Below, in pieces: positions 6,056 through 6,266 of a DNA stretch of 6,266 nucleotides. The position numbers and the translations under genes were made by a program. Under the pieces are notes generated by a model that had not been told where the DNA came from, did no database searches, and was given only the letters and a program-made list of their open reading frames with translations. Within the stretch, counting starts at the first letter, position 1. Each line of letters opens with the position of its first letter. Origin of the DNA: Desulfobacterales bacterium (lineage in GTDB: Bacteria > Desulfobacterota > Desulfobacteria > Desulfobacterales > BuS5); the NCBI GenBank assembly GCA_020056865.1, contig JAGVGX010000251.1, positions 1-6,266 on the forward strand, in the 5' to 3' direction.

Positions 6056-6156
6056 AATGCCTGAAAGTAAAATTCCAACCCTATTTCAAACCTTCAGCCC
6101 ATATTTTGATAAAAATTGATGTATATTGACTCTTTAATATCCGTCTGCAGCAGAAA

Positions 6157-6192
6157 TTATAGCTTCAATTGATCTATTTTTTTATAACCCAT
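6157..6192 (-). CDS. tiny reading frame with very strong Shine-Dalgarno; leader peptide or gene remnant
   Basis: On the minus strand GGAGG (6202-6198) stands 5 nt before an ATG. The frame is MGYKKIDQLKL then TAA, only 11 residues. Upstream, TTGATA (6257-6252) with CATATT 17 bp later (6234-6229) could be a weak promoter. After the start is a run of seven A; reading one base back there gives NRSIEAIISAADGY before a stop, which looks as protein-like as the direct frame. It may be the 5' remnant of a decayed gene, a leader peptide, or chance. No function can be given. Confidence 0.2.
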   Translation of the reverse strand: MGYKKIDQLKL

Positions 6193-6266
6193 ATTATCCT
6201 CCAAAAAAGCGGTTAAATTGTAATAAATAATATGGCACAAAATAAACGATATATCAAGTAAAAACG

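Noticed and set aside
6057..6119. 20-residue plus-strand frame (MPESKIPTLFQTFSPYFDKN)
   Set aside because: It starts directly after the terminator T-tract, with no Shine-Dalgarno or promoter.
5936..6266. tRNA 3' end as an integration site
   Set aside because: No integrase gene and no direct repeat of the tRNA-Glu 3' end is seen in the remaining sequence.

Overview
The window holds a small catabolic gene cluster and a two-gene tRNA unit. The AT-leaning composition, the acyl-CoA degradation enzymes and the tRNA layout suggest a bacterium of the Desulfobacterota / Desulfobacterales type (sulfate-reducing fatty- and amino-acid oxidisers). That placement is an inference from gene content, not something the sequence proves.

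Layout. Positions 1-1008 (+) are the 3' part of an HMG-CoA-lyase-like TIM-barrel gene whose start lies before the window. It converges, with a 12-bp gap, on a three-gene minus-strand operon. In transcription order the operon encodes a biotin-dependent acyl-CoA carboxyltransferase of the methylcrotonyl-CoA carboxylase beta clade (5492-3852), an enoyl-CoA hydratase closely resembling methylglutaconyl-CoA hydratase AUH/LiuC (3817-3020), and an acetoacetyl-CoA synthetase (2967-1021). The internal gaps are 34 and 52 bp and each gene has a recognisable ribosome binding site. Upstream is an AT-rich 343-bp intergenic region with a TTGACA-type promoter for the operon, overlapped by an 8+8 inverted repeat that looks like a repressor operator, and a second 7+7 inverted repeat. 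On the plus strand follow a strong promoter, tRNA-Lys(UUU), tRNA-Glu(UUC) and an intrinsic terminator. The last ~210 bp hold no convincing gene, only a tiny minus-strand reading frame with a very strong Shine-Dalgarno.

How the genes fit together. The four proteins match consecutive steps of leucine/isovalerate oxidation: carboxylation of 3-methylcrotonyl-CoA, hydration of 3-methylglutaconyl-CoA to HMG-CoA, cleavage to acetyl-CoA and acetoacetate, and activation of acetoacetate for thiolysis. Two points disturb the textbook reading. The lyase-like protein has Gln where HMG-CoA lyase has its catalytic Cys, and appears to lack the Asn metal ligand. The carboxyltransferase departs from typical MCC beta at several conserved blocks, and no biotin carboxylase/BCCP (alpha) gene is present. 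The pathway assignment is therefore good for acetoacetate activation and the hydratase, plausible for the carboxylase, and open for the lyase. Otherwise this is an ordinary metabolic locus; no mobile element, CRISPR array or defence-like system was seen.
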